DNA of 64,000 nucleotides. Origin: Flavobacterium ranwuense (GTDB lineage Bacteria > Bacteroidota > Bacteroidia > Flavobacteriales > Flavobacteriaceae). Location: NCBI RefSeq assembly GCF_004349315.1, contig NZ_SMLH01000004.1, forward strand, positions 62,001-126,000. The letters are read 5' to 3'. Positions 37,261 to 46,377 of this stretch are shown here, piece by piece. Made by a program: the position numbers and the translations under genes. The first letter of the stretch is position 1. Every line of letters starts with the position of its first letter. Under the pieces are notes generated by a model, which was not told the DNA's origin, made no database searches, and saw only the letters and a list, made by a program, of their open reading frames with translations.

Positions 37261-37472
37261 AAAATATTTTCATTTATTTCTAAAAATAAATATCCGTGTA
37301 TTAGGAATTAAAATGTTTTTTATAGTAATTTTGAAGAAGTAAACATTTGATTACAAGCACAGTACTTTGGAAACAAAACACAAAAACACTTTATTTTTAT
37401 CAAGAATTTAAAGGCAACTTCTTTTTCTGTCAGTTCCAAAATTATCATTAAAGACAAACTAAAAATCTAAAT

Positions 37473-37934
37473 ATGATGACAACTATAAAGGTATTAACAA
37501 AAATAAACGCCCCAATACAAACTGTTTTTGATTTATCCAGAAATGTTGATACACATCAAAAATCTGCTAATTTCACAAAAGAAACTGCCATTGACGGAAT
37601 AACTTCCGGGTTAATCAACTACACTGAAACGGTGACTTGGCGGGGCAAACATTTTGGCATTTATCTGAATCATAAAAGCCGAATCACTGCAATGATCTTA
37701 TATGACTATTTTGTTGATGAAATGGAAGAAGGAAAATTCAAATCATTCCGACATGAACATCTATTTAATGAAGAAGATGGTATTACCATAATGAAGGATA
37801 AATTATATTATGAAGTGCCTTATGGATTTTTTGGAAAATTATTTGATTTACTGTTTTTAAAAAATCATTTGATAAATTTTATTATCGAAAGAAATAAAAC
37901 ACTGAAAGCTCTATCAGAAAATGAGAAGCAATAA
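37473..37934 (+). CDS. SRPBCC/START-like ligand-binding protein
   Basis: The 153-residue protein begins MMTTIKVLTKINAPIQTVFDLSRNVDTHQ, a typical SRPBCC (Bet v 1-like) start in which a helix-grip fold binds hydrophobic ligands. The middle has TETVTWRGKHFGIYLNHKSRITAM and FRHEHLFNEEDGITIMKDKLYYEVPYG, characteristic strands of the cyclase/dehydrase-like branch. No enzyme activity can be inferred. Its 3' end overlaps the convergent gene at 37914 by 21 bp. Confidence 0.82.
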   Translation: MMTTIKVLTKINAPIQTVFDLSRNVDTHQKSANFTKETAIDGITSGLINYTETVTWRGKHFGIYLNHKSRITAMILYDYFVDEMEEGKFKSFRHEHLFNEEDGITIMKDKLYYEVPYGFFGKLFDLLFLKNHLINFIIERNKTLKALSENEKQ

Positions 37935-38744
37935 CCACCAAACAATCGGAACACTTTCCGCCCAAAAAGAAGTGTAATATTTAGTTCGTTTTTCATTCGC
38001 AAAAAACAGAAAAAAGGCAGTAGTTATAGCAATGGCAAAAATCAATAGTAATTCCAATAGAAAGAATTGAAAATTGACATTACTATTTGAATTGAAAAAT
38101 TCTAGTGTACAAAAAATAATTAATAAAAAATACCCCAAAATCTTAGTACGCTTTACTCCTATCTGTTGCGGAACAGTTTGCAAATTGGGGTCATCATGTG
38201 CTAAATCAATAATCTCAAATATCAATACCAATACAAAAATCAAGATAAAGCGTTGCATGCATTTTAAATAGAAATCAGAAGTAATTGAAATGTGTGCATT
38301 CAGAACTGGCAAAACCAACGTCACTCCTACCCAACACAAAGCCACAATATAAATTTTTACACCGGCCCAATTTCTGGCATTCTTCTTATTTGGAAAAAAG
38401 GGAAGTGTATACAACAACGTAATACTCAAAAAAACAATCGCTACGATTTGCGTTATTCGTTCCAGCAGAAAAAAATAATAGACAACAAAAAGAAGGGAAC
38501 AGAAACTAAACAAAGCAATCGCTTTTAGCTCCTTACGCATTTCAATTTCTTTTGCTCGAGCCAAAGCATCGTATTTCACAAAATTATATCCTACAATTGT
38601 TCCAAAAAAAGCAAAGTTGGCTATTGATTCATCAAAAGAAATGTGGAACATATGTTGCGTCATTCTCACCAAGGCATAACACGATAAACCCACGTGAATA
38701 CTGCTATTAATATAAAAATCAAATATAAGTTTCAAAAATCTCAT
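37914..38744 (-). CDS. Multi-pass membrane protein resembling UbiA prenyltransferases
   Basis: The 276-residue protein has about eight transmembrane helices. The segment FFGTIVGYNFVKYDALA near residues 48-64 and FEIIDLAHDDPNLQTVPQQIG near 175-195 resemble the two aspartate-rich polar loops of UbiA-type prenyltransferases, although the usual NDxxD motif is not conserved, so activity is uncertain. Its start codon is 4 nt from a TAnnTTTG element. It overlaps the 3' end of the SRPBCC gene in convergent fashion. Confidence 0.65.
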   Translation of the reverse strand: MRFLKLIFDFYINSSIHVGLSCYALVRMTQHMFHISFDESIANFAFFGTIVGYNFVKYDALARAKEIEMRKELKAIALFSFCSLLFVVYYFFLLERITQIVAIVFLSITLLYTLPFFPNKKNARNWAGVKIYIVALCWVGVTLVLPVLNAHISITSDFYLKCMQRFILIFVLVLIFEIIDLAHDDPNLQTVPQQIGVKRTKILGYFLLIIFCTLEFFNSNSNVNFQFFLLELLLIFAIAITTAFFLFFANEKRTKYYTSFWAESVPIVWWLLLLIF

Positions 38745-38748
38745 TGTA

Positions 38749-38756
38749 CAAAATTA
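38749..38756 (-). promoter_or_regulatory. -7 element of the UbiA-like gene, 4 nt before ATG
   Basis: On the minus strand TAATTTTG is followed by TACA and the ATG at 38744, giving a predicted leaderless transcript. No clear -33 TTG is present. Confidence 0.4.
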
Positions 38757-38891
38757 ATCAAAGTGTTAACAAGAATGGTTTTTAGTTGAAAAATTCACAG
38801 AAAATCAAGTTAAAAAAGTCTTTTAATAGCAGATTAATATTTATTTTTACAGCCTTTTAAAACAAGAAACACACAACCCATTTTATATATA

Positions 38892-41741
38892 ATGAAAACA
38901 GACGCTTTTGCATTAAGACACATTGGCCCAAGAGAGAATGATCTAGAACACATGTTGAAGACAATTGGGGCAGCAACACTTGACCAATTGATCCAAGAAA
39001 CTATCCCAAGTGATATTCGTTTAAAATCTGATTTGGACTTGGAACCTGCTATGACTGAATATGAGTTTGCAAATCACATCCAGAAATTAGGGAATAAAAA
39101 TAAAGTTTTTCAATCGTACATTGGTTTAGGCTACAATGCAGCAATTATTCCTGCGGTAATCCAAAGAAATGTATTTGAAAACCCAGGATGGTACACTGCT
39201 TACACACCGTATCAAGCCGAAATTGCACAAGGTCGTTTAGAAGCGATTTTGAATTTCCAAACGATGGTTATCGAATTAACCGGAATGGAAATCGCAAATG
39301 CATCTTTATTAGACGAAGGAACTGCCGCTGCTGAAGCAATGGCATTATTATTCGACGTAAGAACTCGCGATCAAAAGAAAAACAACATCAATAAATTCTT
39401 TGTTTCTGAAGAAATATTACCACAAACTTTATCGGTTTTACAAACACGTTCTACTCCAATCGGGGTTGAATTAGTATTTGGAAATCATGAAACATTCGAT
39501 TTTTCATCGGAATATTTTGGAGCAATCCTTCAATATCCAGGAAAATTTGGACAAGTTCACGATTATACCGCTTTTATCGCTAAAGCAGCTACAAACGAAA
39601 TAAAAGTAGCTGTTGCCGCTGATATTTTAAGTTTGGCAAAATTGACTCCTCCGGGAGAAATGGGCGCTGCAGTAGTTTTAGGAACAACACAACGTTTCGG
39701 AATTCCGTTAGGTTATGGTGGTCCACACGCGGCTTATTTTGCTACAAAAGAAGAGTACAAAAGAAGTATGCCTGGAAGAATCATCGGTGTAACTGTTGAT
39801 ACTGATGGAAACCGTGCCTTGCGTATGGCATTACAAACCCGCGAGCAACACATTAAACGTGATAAAGCAACTTCAAATATTTGTACCGCACAAGTTTTAT
39901 TGTCAGTTATGGCAGGAATGTATGCCGTTTATCATGGTCCAAAAGGATTGCAATATATTGCCGATAAAGTTCATGCTTCGGCAGCAACATTGGCAAATGA
40001 ATTAGAAAAATTAGGCTTACAACAAACCAATACTGCTTTCTTTGACACAATTGTTGTTACCGCTGATGCCAAAAAAGTAAAAGCAATCGCCGAACAAAAT
40101 GAAGTTAACTTTTATTACATCGACGAAAATACCGTTTCAATTTCCTTAAACGAAACAACAAGTATTACCGATTTAAATAAAATCGTTGCTGTTTTCGCTT
40201 CCGCAAAAGGCACTCAGGCAACTACAATTGAGAGTTTATCAGAAACCAATCATTTCCCAGAAAACATAAACAGAACATCAACCTTCTTGCAACATGATGT
40301 TTTCAATAAACACCATTCAGAAACCGCTTTGATGCGTTACATCAAAATGTTGGAAAGAAAAGATTTAGCATTGAATCATTCGATGATTTCATTAGGTTCT
40401 TGTACGATGAAACTGAATGCCGCTTCAGAAATGTTGCCTTTGAGCATGCCACAATGGAATAACATTCACCCGTTTGCACCACTTGATCAAGCGCAAGGAT
40501 ACCAAGAAATGTTGGCTAAATTAGAACAACAATTAAATGTTATTACCGGTTTTGCCGGAACAACATTGCAACCTAACTCTGGTGCTCAAGGTGAATATGC
40601 GGGATTAATGGTAATTCGTGCGTACCACCAATCAAGAGGAGATCACCATAGAAACATTGCTTTAATTCCATCATCAGCGCACGGTACGAATCCAGCTTCG
40701 GCGGCGATGGCCGGGATGAAAGTTGTGGTAACTAAAACATTGGAAAACGGAAATATTGACGTTGAAGATTTACGCGAAAAAGCAATTCTTCACAAAGACA
40801 ATCTTTCTTGTTTGATGGTAACCTATCCTTCAACTCACGGTGTTTTTGAAAGCGCGATCAAAGAAATCACACAACTGATCCACGATAACGGTGGGCAAGT
40901 CTATATGGATGGTGCCAACATGAACGCTCAAGTAGGATTAACAAATCCTGCAACTATTGGTGCTGACGTATGTCACTTGAACTTACACAAAACATTCGCT
41001 ATTCCTCATGGAGGTGGAGGACCTGGTGTAGGACCAATCTGTGTAGCACCACAATTAGTACCATTTTTACCTACAAATCCTATAATTCCAACAGGAGGAG
41101 AAAACGCCATCACGGCTATTTCTGCTGCACCTTGGGGTTCTGCTTTGGTGTGTTTGATATCGTATGGTTACATCTGTATGCTTGGCGCTGAAGGTGTAAA
41201 AAAATCTACTCAATATGCCATTTTAAATGCGAACTACATTAAAGAGAAATTAAACGGTCATTATGATACGTTGTATTCTGGAGAAATGGGCCGTGCAGCA
41301 CACGAAATGATTTTGGAATGCCGTCCATTTAAAGAAAAAGGAATTGAAGTAACCGATATTGCAAAACGTTTAATGGATTATGGTTTTCATGCTCCAACCG
41401 TTTCGTTTCCAGTTGCCGGAACTTTAATGGTTGAACCTACAGAAAGTGAAAACTTAGAAGAATTAGATCGTTTTTGCGACGCCATGATTGCTATCAGAAA
41501 AGAAATTGAAGCCGCCACTTTAGACAATCCAAATAATGTGTTGAAAAATGCTCCACATACTTTGATGATGGTTACTACAGATAGCTGGAATTTTCCATAT
41601 ACTCGTGAACAAGCAGCTTTTCCATTAGAATACATTGCCGAAAATAAATTCTGGCCTACCGTTCGTAGAGCTGATGAAGCCTATGGTGATAGAAACTTAG
41701 TTTGTTCTTGCGCGCCAATTGAAGCGTACATGGAAAACTAA
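38892..41741 (+). CDS. gcvP: Glycine dehydrogenase (decarboxylating), P protein of the glycine cleavage system
   Basis: The P protein is a PLP enzyme that decarboxylates glycine and passes aminomethyl to the lipoyl H protein. The 949-residue single-chain form has the N-terminal half starting FALRHIGPRENDLEHML, and the C-terminal half with the PLP-binding lysine in LNLHKTFAIPHGGGGPG (Lys700), preceded by SSAHGTNPASA and YMDGANMNAQ. The length is normal for the fused form. No gcvT or gcvH is linked here. It is followed by a terminator. Confidence 0.97.
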   Translation: MKTDAFALRHIGPRENDLEHMLKTIGAATLDQLIQETIPSDIRLKSDLDLEPAMTEYEFANHIQKLGNKNKVFQSYIGLGYNAAIIPAVIQRNVFENPGWYTAYTPYQAEIAQGRLEAILNFQTMVIELTGMEIANASLLDEGTAAAEAMALLFDVRTRDQKKNNINKFFVSEEILPQTLSVLQTRSTPIGVELVFGNHETFDFSSEYFGAILQYPGKFGQVHDYTAFIAKAATNEIKVAVAADILSLAKLTPPGEMGAAVVLGTTQRFGIPLGYGGPHAAYFATKEEYKRSMPGRIIGVTVDTDGNRALRMALQTREQHIKRDKATSNICTAQVLLSVMAGMYAVYHGPKGLQYIADKVHASAATLANELEKLGLQQTNTAFFDTIVVTADAKKVKAIAEQNEVNFYYIDENTVSISLNETTSITDLNKIVAVFASAKGTQATTIESLSETNHFPENINRTSTFLQHDVFNKHHSETALMRYIKMLERKDLALNHSMISLGSCTMKLNAASEMLPLSMPQWNNIHPFAPLDQAQGYQEMLAKLEQQLNVITGFAGTTLQPNSGAQGEYAGLMVIRAYHQSRGDHHRNIALIPSSAHGTNPASAAMAGMKVVVTKTLENGNIDVEDLREKAILHKDNLSCLMVTYPSTHGVFESAIKEITQLIHDNGGQVYMDGANMNAQVGLTNPATIGADVCHLNLHKTFAIPHGGGGPGVGPICVAPQLVPFLPTNPIIPTGGENAITAISAAPWGSALVCLISYGYICMLGAEGVKKSTQYAILNANYIKEKLNGHYDTLYSGEMGRAAHEMILECRPFKEKGIEVTDIAKRLMDYGFHAPTVSFPVAGTLMVEPTESENLEELDRFCDAMIAIRKEIEAATLDNPNNVLKNAPHTLMMVTTDSWNFPYTREQAAFPLEYIAENKFWPTVRRADEAYGDRNLVCSCAPIEAYMEN

Positions 41742-41756
41742 TTTTTTAATATTTTA

Positions 41757-41788
41757 AAAAAATGTCTCGAGAAATCGGGACATTTTTT
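41757..41788 (+). terminator. Terminator after gcvP
   Basis: AAAAAATGTCTCGA-GAAA-TCGGGACATTTTTT is a 14-bp stem with one G-T pair, closed by a GAAA (GNRA) tetraloop and ending in six T. It lies just after the gcvP stop codon. Confidence 0.9.
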
Positions 41789-41914
41789 ATACCTGTAATC
41801 TTTATAAAGTCAAACAAATAATTCAAACAAACCCTTAAATATCGATTTTACAAGTTGCAACAATTAAGAAATAAATATCGCATCATTTTTTGCAATTTGC
41901 AATAAAATAATCAA

Positions 41915-41922
41915 TATTTTTG
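41915..41922 (+). promoter_or_regulatory. Possible -7 element of the FabH-like gene
   Basis: TATTTTTG followed by C, with TTG elements upstream at spacings of 15 and 22 bp, neither ideal. The leader to the ATG at 42027 would be about 100 nt. Nothing else is recognised in the 285-bp gcvP-FabH gap. Confidence 0.4.
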
Positions 41923-42026
41923 CCAATAAATTATTATTTCATAATTATATGCATGCATAGTAAATTTTGTGAGTGTACTAATTTATTTATCATTAAATTA
42001 GCCTGAATTTTTGGAAAAACAACCCG

Positions 42027-43085
42027 ATGAAAATAAAAATAACTGGAATAGGAAGTTATATTCCTGAGAAAAAAGTAAGCAATACTGACTTTAGTGAACA
42101 TGTTTTTTTGAATGAAGACGGTACAGCTTTTGGTTACCCTAATGAAGTAGTCATTAATAAATTTAAAGGAATAACTGGCATAGAACACAGACGTTATGCC
42201 GAAGACCAATACACCTCTTCTGATTTAGCTTTTTTTGCTTCTCAAAAAGCAATAGAAAATGCAGGAATTGACCCGGAAACAATTGACTATATCATTTTTG
42301 CTCACAACTTTGGCGATGTAAAATGCGGAACAAATCAATCTGATATGATTCCAAGCTTAGCCACCCGTGTAAAAAATAAATTACAAATAAAAAATCCAAA
42401 ATGCGTAGCCTACGATATTCTTTTTGGATGTCCGGGTTGGATTGAAGGCGTACTTCAAGCCAATGCTTTCATCAAATCTGGCATGGCAAAACGATGTCTG
42501 GTAATTGGTGCCGAAACCCTTTCGAGAGTAGTTGACGCCCATGACAGGGATTCCATGATTTATTCGGATGGCGCTGGCGCTTCTATCATTGAAGCTTCCG
42601 ATGATGAAACCGGAATGTTAGCCTACGAAAGTGCTACTTACGCTCATGACGAGGCAAATTACTTGTTTTTTGGAAAATCATACAACCCTGATTTAGATCC
42701 AGACATTCGTTACATAAAAATGTATGGACGTAAGATTTATGAATTTGCATTAAGCCAAGTTCCTGCAGCAATGAAAAGTTGTTTAGACAAAAGCGGAATA
42801 GGCATTGATGACGTGAAAAAAATCCTTATCCATCAAGCCAATGAAAAAATGGACGAAGCTATAATTCAACGTTTTTACAAATTACACGACAGACCTGTAC
42901 CAAAAGACATCATGCCCATGAGCATACATGAACTTGGAAATAGCAGTGTGGCAACCGTTCCAACTCTTTTTGACTTGTTAATTCGCGGAGAAATTGAAAA
43001 CCAATCCATACAAAAAGGCGACGTTCTAATCTTTGCATCCGTTGGTGCAGGAATGAACATCAACGCATTTGTTTACAGATATTAA
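42027..43085 (+). CDS. 3-oxoacyl-ACP synthase III (FabH-like)
   Basis: KAS III enzymes start fatty-acid or related chains by condensing an acyl-CoA with malonyl-ACP. The 352-residue protein has the intact Cys-His-Asn triad: Cys135 in LFGCPGW, His269 in ILIHQAN and Asn305 in HELGNSS. It is about 30 residues longer than E. coli FabH and is not beside plsX or rpmF, so it could be a second, specialised KAS III (for example for branched or aryl lipids) rather than the housekeeping one. It is followed by an inverted copy of the intergenic repeat. Confidence 0.88.
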   Translation: MKIKITGIGSYIPEKKVSNTDFSEHVFLNEDGTAFGYPNEVVINKFKGITGIEHRRYAEDQYTSSDLAFFASQKAIENAGIDPETIDYIIFAHNFGDVKCGTNQSDMIPSLATRVKNKLQIKNPKCVAYDILFGCPGWIEGVLQANAFIKSGMAKRCLVIGAETLSRVVDAHDRDSMIYSDGAGASIIEASDDETGMLAYESATYAHDEANYLFFGKSYNPDLDPDIRYIKMYGRKIYEFALSQVPAAMKSCLDKSGIGIDDVKKILIHQANEKMDEAIIQRFYKLHDRPVPKDIMPMSIHELGNSSVATVPTLFDLLIRGEIENQSIQKGDVLIFASVGAGMNINAFVYRY

Positions 43086-43108
43086 AATTGTGAGAAACGC
43101 AACAATCA

Positions 43109-43248
43109 GGAGCTAATCCGGCTGTACACTACAATTCCTCACTACAAAACTTGTTTTTATAAGGTGCAAGAAAGCTTCTTTTAGTCGCTTTTTGCACCTT
43201 GAAAAACTACATTTTGAAGCTCCGGGATTTTCATTCCCATCCGGGCTA
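43109..43248 (-). repeat. Structured intergenic repeat, copy 3 (inverted)
   Basis: Read on the minus strand it begins TAGCCCGGATGGGAATG and ends GTACAGCCGGATTAGCTCC, matching copies 1 and 2. The middle has a stem AAGGTGCAA (43161-43169)/TTGCACCTT (43192-43200) extended by TTTTT/AAAAA. It lies directly downstream of the FabH-like gene. Confidence 0.75.
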
Positions 43249-43278
43249 AAAAACAATGCCCAAAAACACATTTATTAC

Positions 43279-43286
43279 TATATTTG
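43279..43286 (+). promoter_or_regulatory. Possible -7 element of the methyltransferase-like gene
   Basis: TATATTTG lies 35 bp before the ATG at 43321, with no TTG at the expected distance. Confidence 0.4.
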
Positions 43287-43320
43287 TGCCTTCGTGTCCT
43301 AGCGGCAAAATCAAAAAAAC

Positions 43321-43863
43321 ATGTACGAAAAAACGTTTCCCAATAAAAGATTCAAACATACTTTAGAATTTCTAAAAAAACACGTCTCAACTTCAGAGAC
43401 CATATTAGATTTAGGCGTTGAAAATCCTTTCTCTAAAATAATGAAGTCCGAAGGATTTACTGTTACAAATACAACAGGAGAAGACTTAGACAAAGACCAA
43501 TCCGTATTTTCAACAGAAAAAAAAGATGTAGTAACCGCCTTCGAAATCTTTGAACATTTACTAAATCCTTACACGATTTTAAGCGAAATAAAATCGGATA
43601 AACTTTTTATATCTATCCCAATGCGTTTGTGGTTTTCACCAGCCTATAGAAGCAAAACCGACTTGTGGGACAGACATTATCATGAATTTGAAGATTGGCA
43701 ACTGGACTGGCTATTGGAAAAAACAGGTTGGAAAATAATCGACCGTCAAAAATGGACCAATCCAGTAAAGAAATTTGGTTTACGTCCCTTATTAAGAAAG
43801 TTCACCAACAGATATTACATCGTTTACGCTGAAAAATCAAATAGATTTAAGATTGTAGATTAA
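43321..43863 (+). CDS. SAM-dependent methyltransferase-like protein
   Basis: The 180-residue protein has a class I methyltransferase-type core: ETILDLGVENPFSKIM (about 26-41) in place of the usual glycine-rich motif I, DVVTAFEIFEHLLNPYTIL as motif II/IV with the FEHL common in small-molecule methyltransferases, and a C-terminal segment DWQLDWLLEKTGWKII. Motif I is degenerate (DLGVENP rather than DxGxGxG), so SAM binding is not certain. It precedes a glycosyltransferase gene on the same strand, suggesting a role in surface polysaccharide or glycolipid synthesis. Confidence 0.75.
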   Translation: MYEKTFPNKRFKHTLEFLKKHVSTSETILDLGVENPFSKIMKSEGFTVTNTTGEDLDKDQSVFSTEKKDVVTAFEIFEHLLNPYTILSEIKSDKLFISIPMRLWFSPAYRSKTDLWDRHYHEFEDWQLDWLLEKTGWKIIDRQKWTNPVKKFGLRPLLRKFTNRYYIVYAEKSNRFKIVD

Positions 43864-43948
43864 CGATTTCTGATTTTTGATTTTAGATTAACGTCTTACA
43901 ACAAATTGTTAATCTAAAATTTAAACTCTAAAATCTAAAATTTTTTAA

Positions 43949-44797
43949 ATGAATTATTATATTGTTATTCCAGCTCATAACGAAGAAGCTTTCATTGCTT
44001 TAACTCTAGATTCTTTAATTTCTCAAACTGTTCTACCTAAAAAAGTAGTGATTGTCAATGACAATTCTACGGATAAAACAGCCGAAATAGTTACGGCTTA
44101 CGCCAAAGAAAATCCGTTTATCTCATTGGTAAATAAAACTTCAAGCGCGCTGCATTTACCGGGAAGCAAAGTCATTCAGGCTTTTCACAAAGGTTTCGAA
44201 ACACTGGACGAAGAATATGACGTAATCGTAAAACTGGATGCCGACTTAATTTTACCCAACAACTATTTCGAGACTATTTTAAATATTTTCGAAAAAGATG
44301 CAACAATAGGAATCGCTGGCGGATTTGCCTACATTGAAAAAAATGGAGAATGGATTCTGGAAAACCTAACGGATAAAGACCATATTCGTGGTGCATTCAA
44401 AGCCTATAGAAAAGCATGTTTTCAACAAATAGGGAATTTAAAACCTGCTATGGGTTGGGATACCGTTGATGAATTATTGTCAAAATTTTACGGATGGAAA
44501 GTCGTTACGGACGCTTCATTAATTGTAAAACATTTGAAACCAACTGGAGCAAATTACAACAAAACGGCCCGCTATAAACAGGGAGAAGCCTTTTACACTT
44601 TAGGTTACGGATTTTTAATTACTTCCATAGCTTCGGCAAAACTGGCGATGATGAAAAAGAAACCGTTACTCTTTTTAGATTACATCAAAGGTTTTTGGAA
44701 AGCTAAAGCTGCAAAAACACCGTTATTGGTTACCGAAGAACAAGCTAAATTCATTCGCAAGTATCGTTTGAAGAAAATGAAAGAAAAAATTTTCTAA
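43949..44797 (+). CDS. Family 2 glycosyltransferase
   Basis: The 282-residue protein begins YYIVIPAHNEEAFIALTLDSL, the GT-A start of family 2, with VVIVNDNSTDKTAEIV as the nucleotide-sugar pocket, the metal-binding DAD in VIVKLDADLILPN (about 90-102), and GWDTVDELLSKFYGWK as the acceptor region. No transmembrane helix is obvious, so it is probably peripheral to the inner membrane. The sugar and acceptor are unknown. The 85-bp gap before it is filled by degenerate AT-rich 7-mers. Confidence 0.88.
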   Translation: MNYYIVIPAHNEEAFIALTLDSLISQTVLPKKVVIVNDNSTDKTAEIVTAYAKENPFISLVNKTSSALHLPGSKVIQAFHKGFETLDEEYDVIVKLDADLILPNNYFETILNIFEKDATIGIAGGFAYIEKNGEWILENLTDKDHIRGAFKAYRKACFQQIGNLKPAMGWDTVDELLSKFYGWKVVTDASLIVKHLKPTGANYNKTARYKQGEAFYTLGYGFLITSIASAKLAMMKKKPLLFLDYIKGFWKAKAAKTPLLVTEEQAKFIRKYRLKKMKEKIF

Positions 44798-44832
44798 CGA
44801 AAACTACGAACACATAACTTATAACTCATAAC

Positions 44833-44840
44833 TATTTTTG
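44833..44840 (+). promoter_or_regulatory. Possible -7 element of the MlaE/F-like operon
   Basis: TATTTTTG lies about 25 bp upstream of the ATG at 44866; a -33 TTG is not evident. Confidence 0.4.
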
Positions 44841-44865
44841 TAATTTAGCCCATAATCACAAAACT

Positions 44866-45615
44866 ATGATGCTCATTCGATATATAACGCAGATAGGAAG
44901 ATACTTCTTAATGCTAAAAGAAATTTTCAATAAACAGACAAAATGGTCTGTGATGAAAAATCTAATTTTTAAGGAAATAGATGATTTAATTATTGGTTCC
45001 CTTGGTATTGTAGCATTCATTTCTTTCTTTGTTGGAGGTGTTGTTGCCATACAAACTGCATTGAACCTGACCAATCCATTAATTCCAAAATATCTTATTG
45101 GGTTTGCCACACGACAATCCGTAATATTAGAATTTGCGCCTACATTCATCTCTGTGATTATGGCCGGAAAAATGGGTTCTTTTATTACGTCAAGTATTGG
45201 AACTATGAGAGTAACCGAACAAATTGACGCTCTGGAAGTGATGGGAGTTAATTCCCTAAACTATTTAGTTTTTCCTAAAATAATTGCTTTATTACTTTAT
45301 CCATTTGTCATTGGAATCAGTATGTTCCTGGGAGTTATGGGTGGATGGATGGCCGGTGTTTATGGTGGTTTTACTTCAAGCGACGAATTTATAAATGGCG
45401 CTCAATTGGATTTTATTCCGTTTCATATCGTTTATGCTTTTCTTAAAACATTGATTTTTGCCATGTTATTAGCGACCATCCCTGCTTTTCACGGATATTA
45501 CATGAAAGGTGGCGCACTCGAAGTAGGCCGTGCAAGTACCGTATCCTTTGTTTGGACATCAGTTACCATAATTACTTTTAATTACGTATTAACTCAATTG
45601 TTACTTGGCTCATGA
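44866..45615 (+). CDS. MlaE-family ABC transporter permease
   Basis: MlaE-like permeases move phospholipids or other lipids across the inner membrane as part of MCE systems. The 249-residue protein has about five or six transmembrane segments and the MlaE core motifs GVVAIQTALNL, FAPTFISVIMAGKMGSFITSSIGTMRVTEQIDALEVMG and ATIPAFHGYYMKGGALEVGRA. The start MMLIRYITQIGRYFLML could be two codons shorter. It overlaps the downstream ATPase gene by 4 bp (ATGA). No MCE-domain (MlaD) gene follows in this window. Confidence 0.92.
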   Translation: MMLIRYITQIGRYFLMLKEIFNKQTKWSVMKNLIFKEIDDLIIGSLGIVAFISFFVGGVVAIQTALNLTNPLIPKYLIGFATRQSVILEFAPTFISVIMAGKMGSFITSSIGTMRVTEQIDALEVMGVNSLNYLVFPKIIALLLYPFVIGISMFLGVMGGWMAGVYGGFTSSDEFINGAQLDFIPFHIVYAFLKTLIFAMLLATIPAFHGYYMKGGALEVGRASTVSFVWTSVTIITFNYVLTQLLLGS

Positions 45616-46373
45616 TAGAAGTAAAAAACATAGAAAAATCATTTGGCGGTATCAAAATCCTTAAAGGCGTTTCCACTGTTTTTGAAACAGGAAAAACGAA
45701 TTTAATTATTGGACAAAGCGGATCCGGGAAAACCGTTATGCTAAAAAGCCTTTTGGGAATTCACACTCCTGAATCTGGAACAATTTCATTCGATGGAAGA
45801 ATATATTCTGAACTCGAACCAGATGAAAAACGTGATTTAAGAACTGAAATAGGAATGGTTTTTCAAGGAAGTGCGTTGTTTGATTCCATGACAGTTGCTG
45901 AAAACGTTGGGTTTCCATTGAAAATGTTCACCAAAGACAATAATTCAAAAATTCAGGAGCGCGTAGACTTTGTATTAAAAAGAGTCAATCTGACTGATGC
46001 ACATAAAAAACTACCATCGGAAATTTCAGGAGGAATGCAAAAACGGGTAGCTATTGCGCGCGCGATTGTAAACAACCCAAAATACCTGTTTTGTGATGAA
46101 CCCAACTCTGGTTTAGATCCAAATACAGCTATTTTGATTGATAATCTTATCAAAGAAATTACAGAAGAATACAATATCACGACAGTAATAAATACGCATG
46201 ATATGAACTCCGTGATGGAAATTGGGGAGAAAATTTTGTTCTTAAAAGATGGTCTAAAAGCTTGGGAAGGAACCAAAGAAGAAATTTTCAGAACCGATAA
46301 CGAAGCTGTCGTTGCCTTTGTTTATTCTTCTAATTTATTCAAAAAAGTACGAGAAGCGTATCTGAAAGAGTAA
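45612..46373 (+). CDS. MlaF-family ABC transporter ATP-binding protein
   Basis: The ATPase partner of the MlaE-like permease. The 253-residue protein has Walker A IIGQSGSGKTVML (about 33-45), the Q-loop in GMVFQGSALFD, signature LPSEISGGMQKRVAIARAI, Walker B YLFCDEPNSGLDP and the H-loop INTHDM. All catalytic elements are present. It is translationally coupled to the permease by the ATGA overlap. Its 3' end lies 4 bp from the convergent SprT-like gene. Confidence 0.93.
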   Translation: MIEVKNIEKSFGGIKILKGVSTVFETGKTNLIIGQSGSGKTVMLKSLLGIHTPESGTISFDGRIYSELEPDEKRDLRTEIGMVFQGSALFDSMTVAENVGFPLKMFTKDNNSKIQERVDFVLKRVNLTDAHKKLPSEISGGMQKRVAIARAIVNNPKYLFCDEPNSGLDPNTAILIDNLIKEITEEYNITTVINTHDMNSVMEIGEKILFLKDGLKAWEGTKEEIFRTDNEAVVAFVYSSNLFKKVREAYLKE

Positions 46374-46377
46374 AAAA

